Source: a delta proteobacterium NaphS2 (GTDB lineage Bacteria > Desulfobacterota > DSM-4660 > Desulfatiglandales > Desulfatiglandaceae). Taken from it: 34,843 nucleotides of DNA. The DNA lies in NCBI GenBank assembly GCA_000179315.1, contig ADZZ01000160.1:1-34843 (forward strand). The letters run 5' to 3'. Shown in pieces: positions 34,429 through 34,843 of this stretch. The notes below the pieces were generated by a model. That model was not told the DNA's origin, made no database searches, and saw nothing but the letters and a program-made list of their open reading frames with translations. Positions within the stretch are counted from its first letter, which is position 1; each line of letters starts with the position of its first letter. A program made the translations under genes and the position numbers.

Positions 34429-34843
34429 CCCGGCCACCGGCTTTGGAGAACCCTCCGAAGAATGGTTCGGCCTGCGAACCGCATCGAAAGTGGATTGAAG
34501 AACAACTGAGGCTGGGTCGAAACGCCATGGCCATCTACCAGGACCTGGTGGAACTGTTCGCATTCACGCATCAATACAACAGCGTAAAGCGGTTCGTTCG
34601 AAGACTCAAAAAAAAGGACCCGCGTCAGTTTGACCGACTTGAATTTCTTCCCGGAGAAGAGGCCCAGGTTGACTATGGAACAGGAGCGCCGACGCTTCAT
34701 GACAGCGGAAAACATCGCCGGCCTCGCTTGTTTGTCATGGTGTTGAAATATTCCGGGCGGGCCTTCCGGAAAGTGGTGTGGAAATCGAGCAAGGAAACAT
34801 GGTGCAGGCTGCATGAGGAAGCATTCCGGTATTTGGCGGATGC
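34203..34843 (+). CDS. istA: IS21 transposase IstA, N-terminal part (runs off the window)
   Basis: The frame opens at ATG 34203, with GGAAGGA just upstream, and stays open to the end (213 codons). It starts with a helix-turn-helix (LLEKGLSQREINRKTGINRKTIRRY), followed by a Pro-rich linker. The IstA core follows with RRLKKKDPRQFDRLEFLPGEEAQVDYG, where the Asp is the first of the DDE triad, and LFVMVLKYSGRAFRKVVW. It catalyses cut and joining of IS21 ends together with IstB. The rest of the gene lies outside the window. Confidence 0.88.
   Translation, partial: MNVLKPNLKATVITLLEKGLSQREINRKTGINRKTIRRYAQLHHRAIFEETESSIYPTLEGVDTGSSVLPVQNPPPRPPALENPPKNGSACEPHRKWIEEQLRLGRNAMAIYQDLVELFAFTHQYNSVKRFVRRLKKKDPRQFDRLEFLPGEEAQVDYGTGAPTLHDSGKHRRPRLFVMVLKYSGRAFRKVVWKSSKETWCRLHEEAFRYLAD

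Larger units (their letters stand above)
34061..34843 (+). mobile_element. Left end of a second IS21-family element, cut by the window edge
   Basis: It probably starts with TG at 34061. Two tandem terminal-type repeats follow (GGCCACC then CAAAATCCCCCAC, at 34065-34084 and 34089-34109), and then istA at 34203. Orientation is opposite to the istAB remnant on its left. The right end lies outside the window. Confidence 0.65.

Noticed and set aside
1-34843. CRISPR arrays, tRNA, rRNA, riboswitches
   Set aside because: No regularly spaced repeats, cloverleaf or known RNA motif was seen by eye; a covariance search was not possible.

Overview
The window looks like an accessory stretch of a Desulfobacterota-type (anaerobic, Gram-negative) chromosome. 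That placement is inferred from gene content: a Rieske/cytochrome b pair tied to a multiheme cytochrome c, a sigma-54-type promoter, FhlA/NtrC-like regulator remains, OprP-like porin and several outer-membrane beta-barrels. No rRNA, tRNA or CRISPR array was seen.

Left part (1-10.4 kb). A small periplasmic DsrE-like gene converges on a minus-strand block. Read in the direction of transcription, the block is: MscS channel, large MscK-like MscS channel, a coiled-coil single-pass membrane protein, cytochrome b, Rieske protein, and an eight-haem-site/HEAT/TPR cytochrome. The last three overlap or nearly abut and should form a quinol-oxidising membrane complex in which a multiheme cytochrome replaces cytochrome c1. 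The two MscS genes and the coiled-coil gene form an envelope-stress unit upstream of it.

Middle (10.6-21.6 kb). This is a minus-strand sulfatase island: ABM-family monooxygenase, large arylsulfatase, small beta-barrel protein, second arylsulfatase, HAD phosphatase (frameshifted), DUF3300, DUF2950, third arylsulfatase and a 24-aa hydrophobic peptide, closed by a clear terminator. A near-consensus sigma-54 promoter lies ahead of the first gene. The three sulfatases differ in size and in their formylglycine motif (CSPTR, CTPGR, CTAGR), so they probably act on different sulfate esters. All carry signal peptides.

Right of this (21.7-26.7 kb) a recombination joint brings a 5'-truncated sigma-54 activator head-to-head with a 5'-truncated, multiply mutated gene for a membrane-bound single-module NRPS. 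Its layout is adenylation, carrier, then membrane segments alternating with three hexapeptide-like domains, as in the Pls/PosA (epsilon-poly-lysine synthetase) family. A translationally coupled, also broken, phosphopantetheinyl transferase follows. This is a fossil poly-amino-acid biosynthesis operon.

The last 8 kb is a mobile-element landing zone. It holds a Bax-like glucosaminidase gene followed by an attC-like fold; an IS91-family element with a tyrosine recombinase and a ribosome-site-sequestering inverted repeat; a porin; 3' stubs of second copies of two genes found elsewhere in the window; an IS1595-type remnant; and two opposed IS21-type elements, one apparently inserted in the other and running off the window end.
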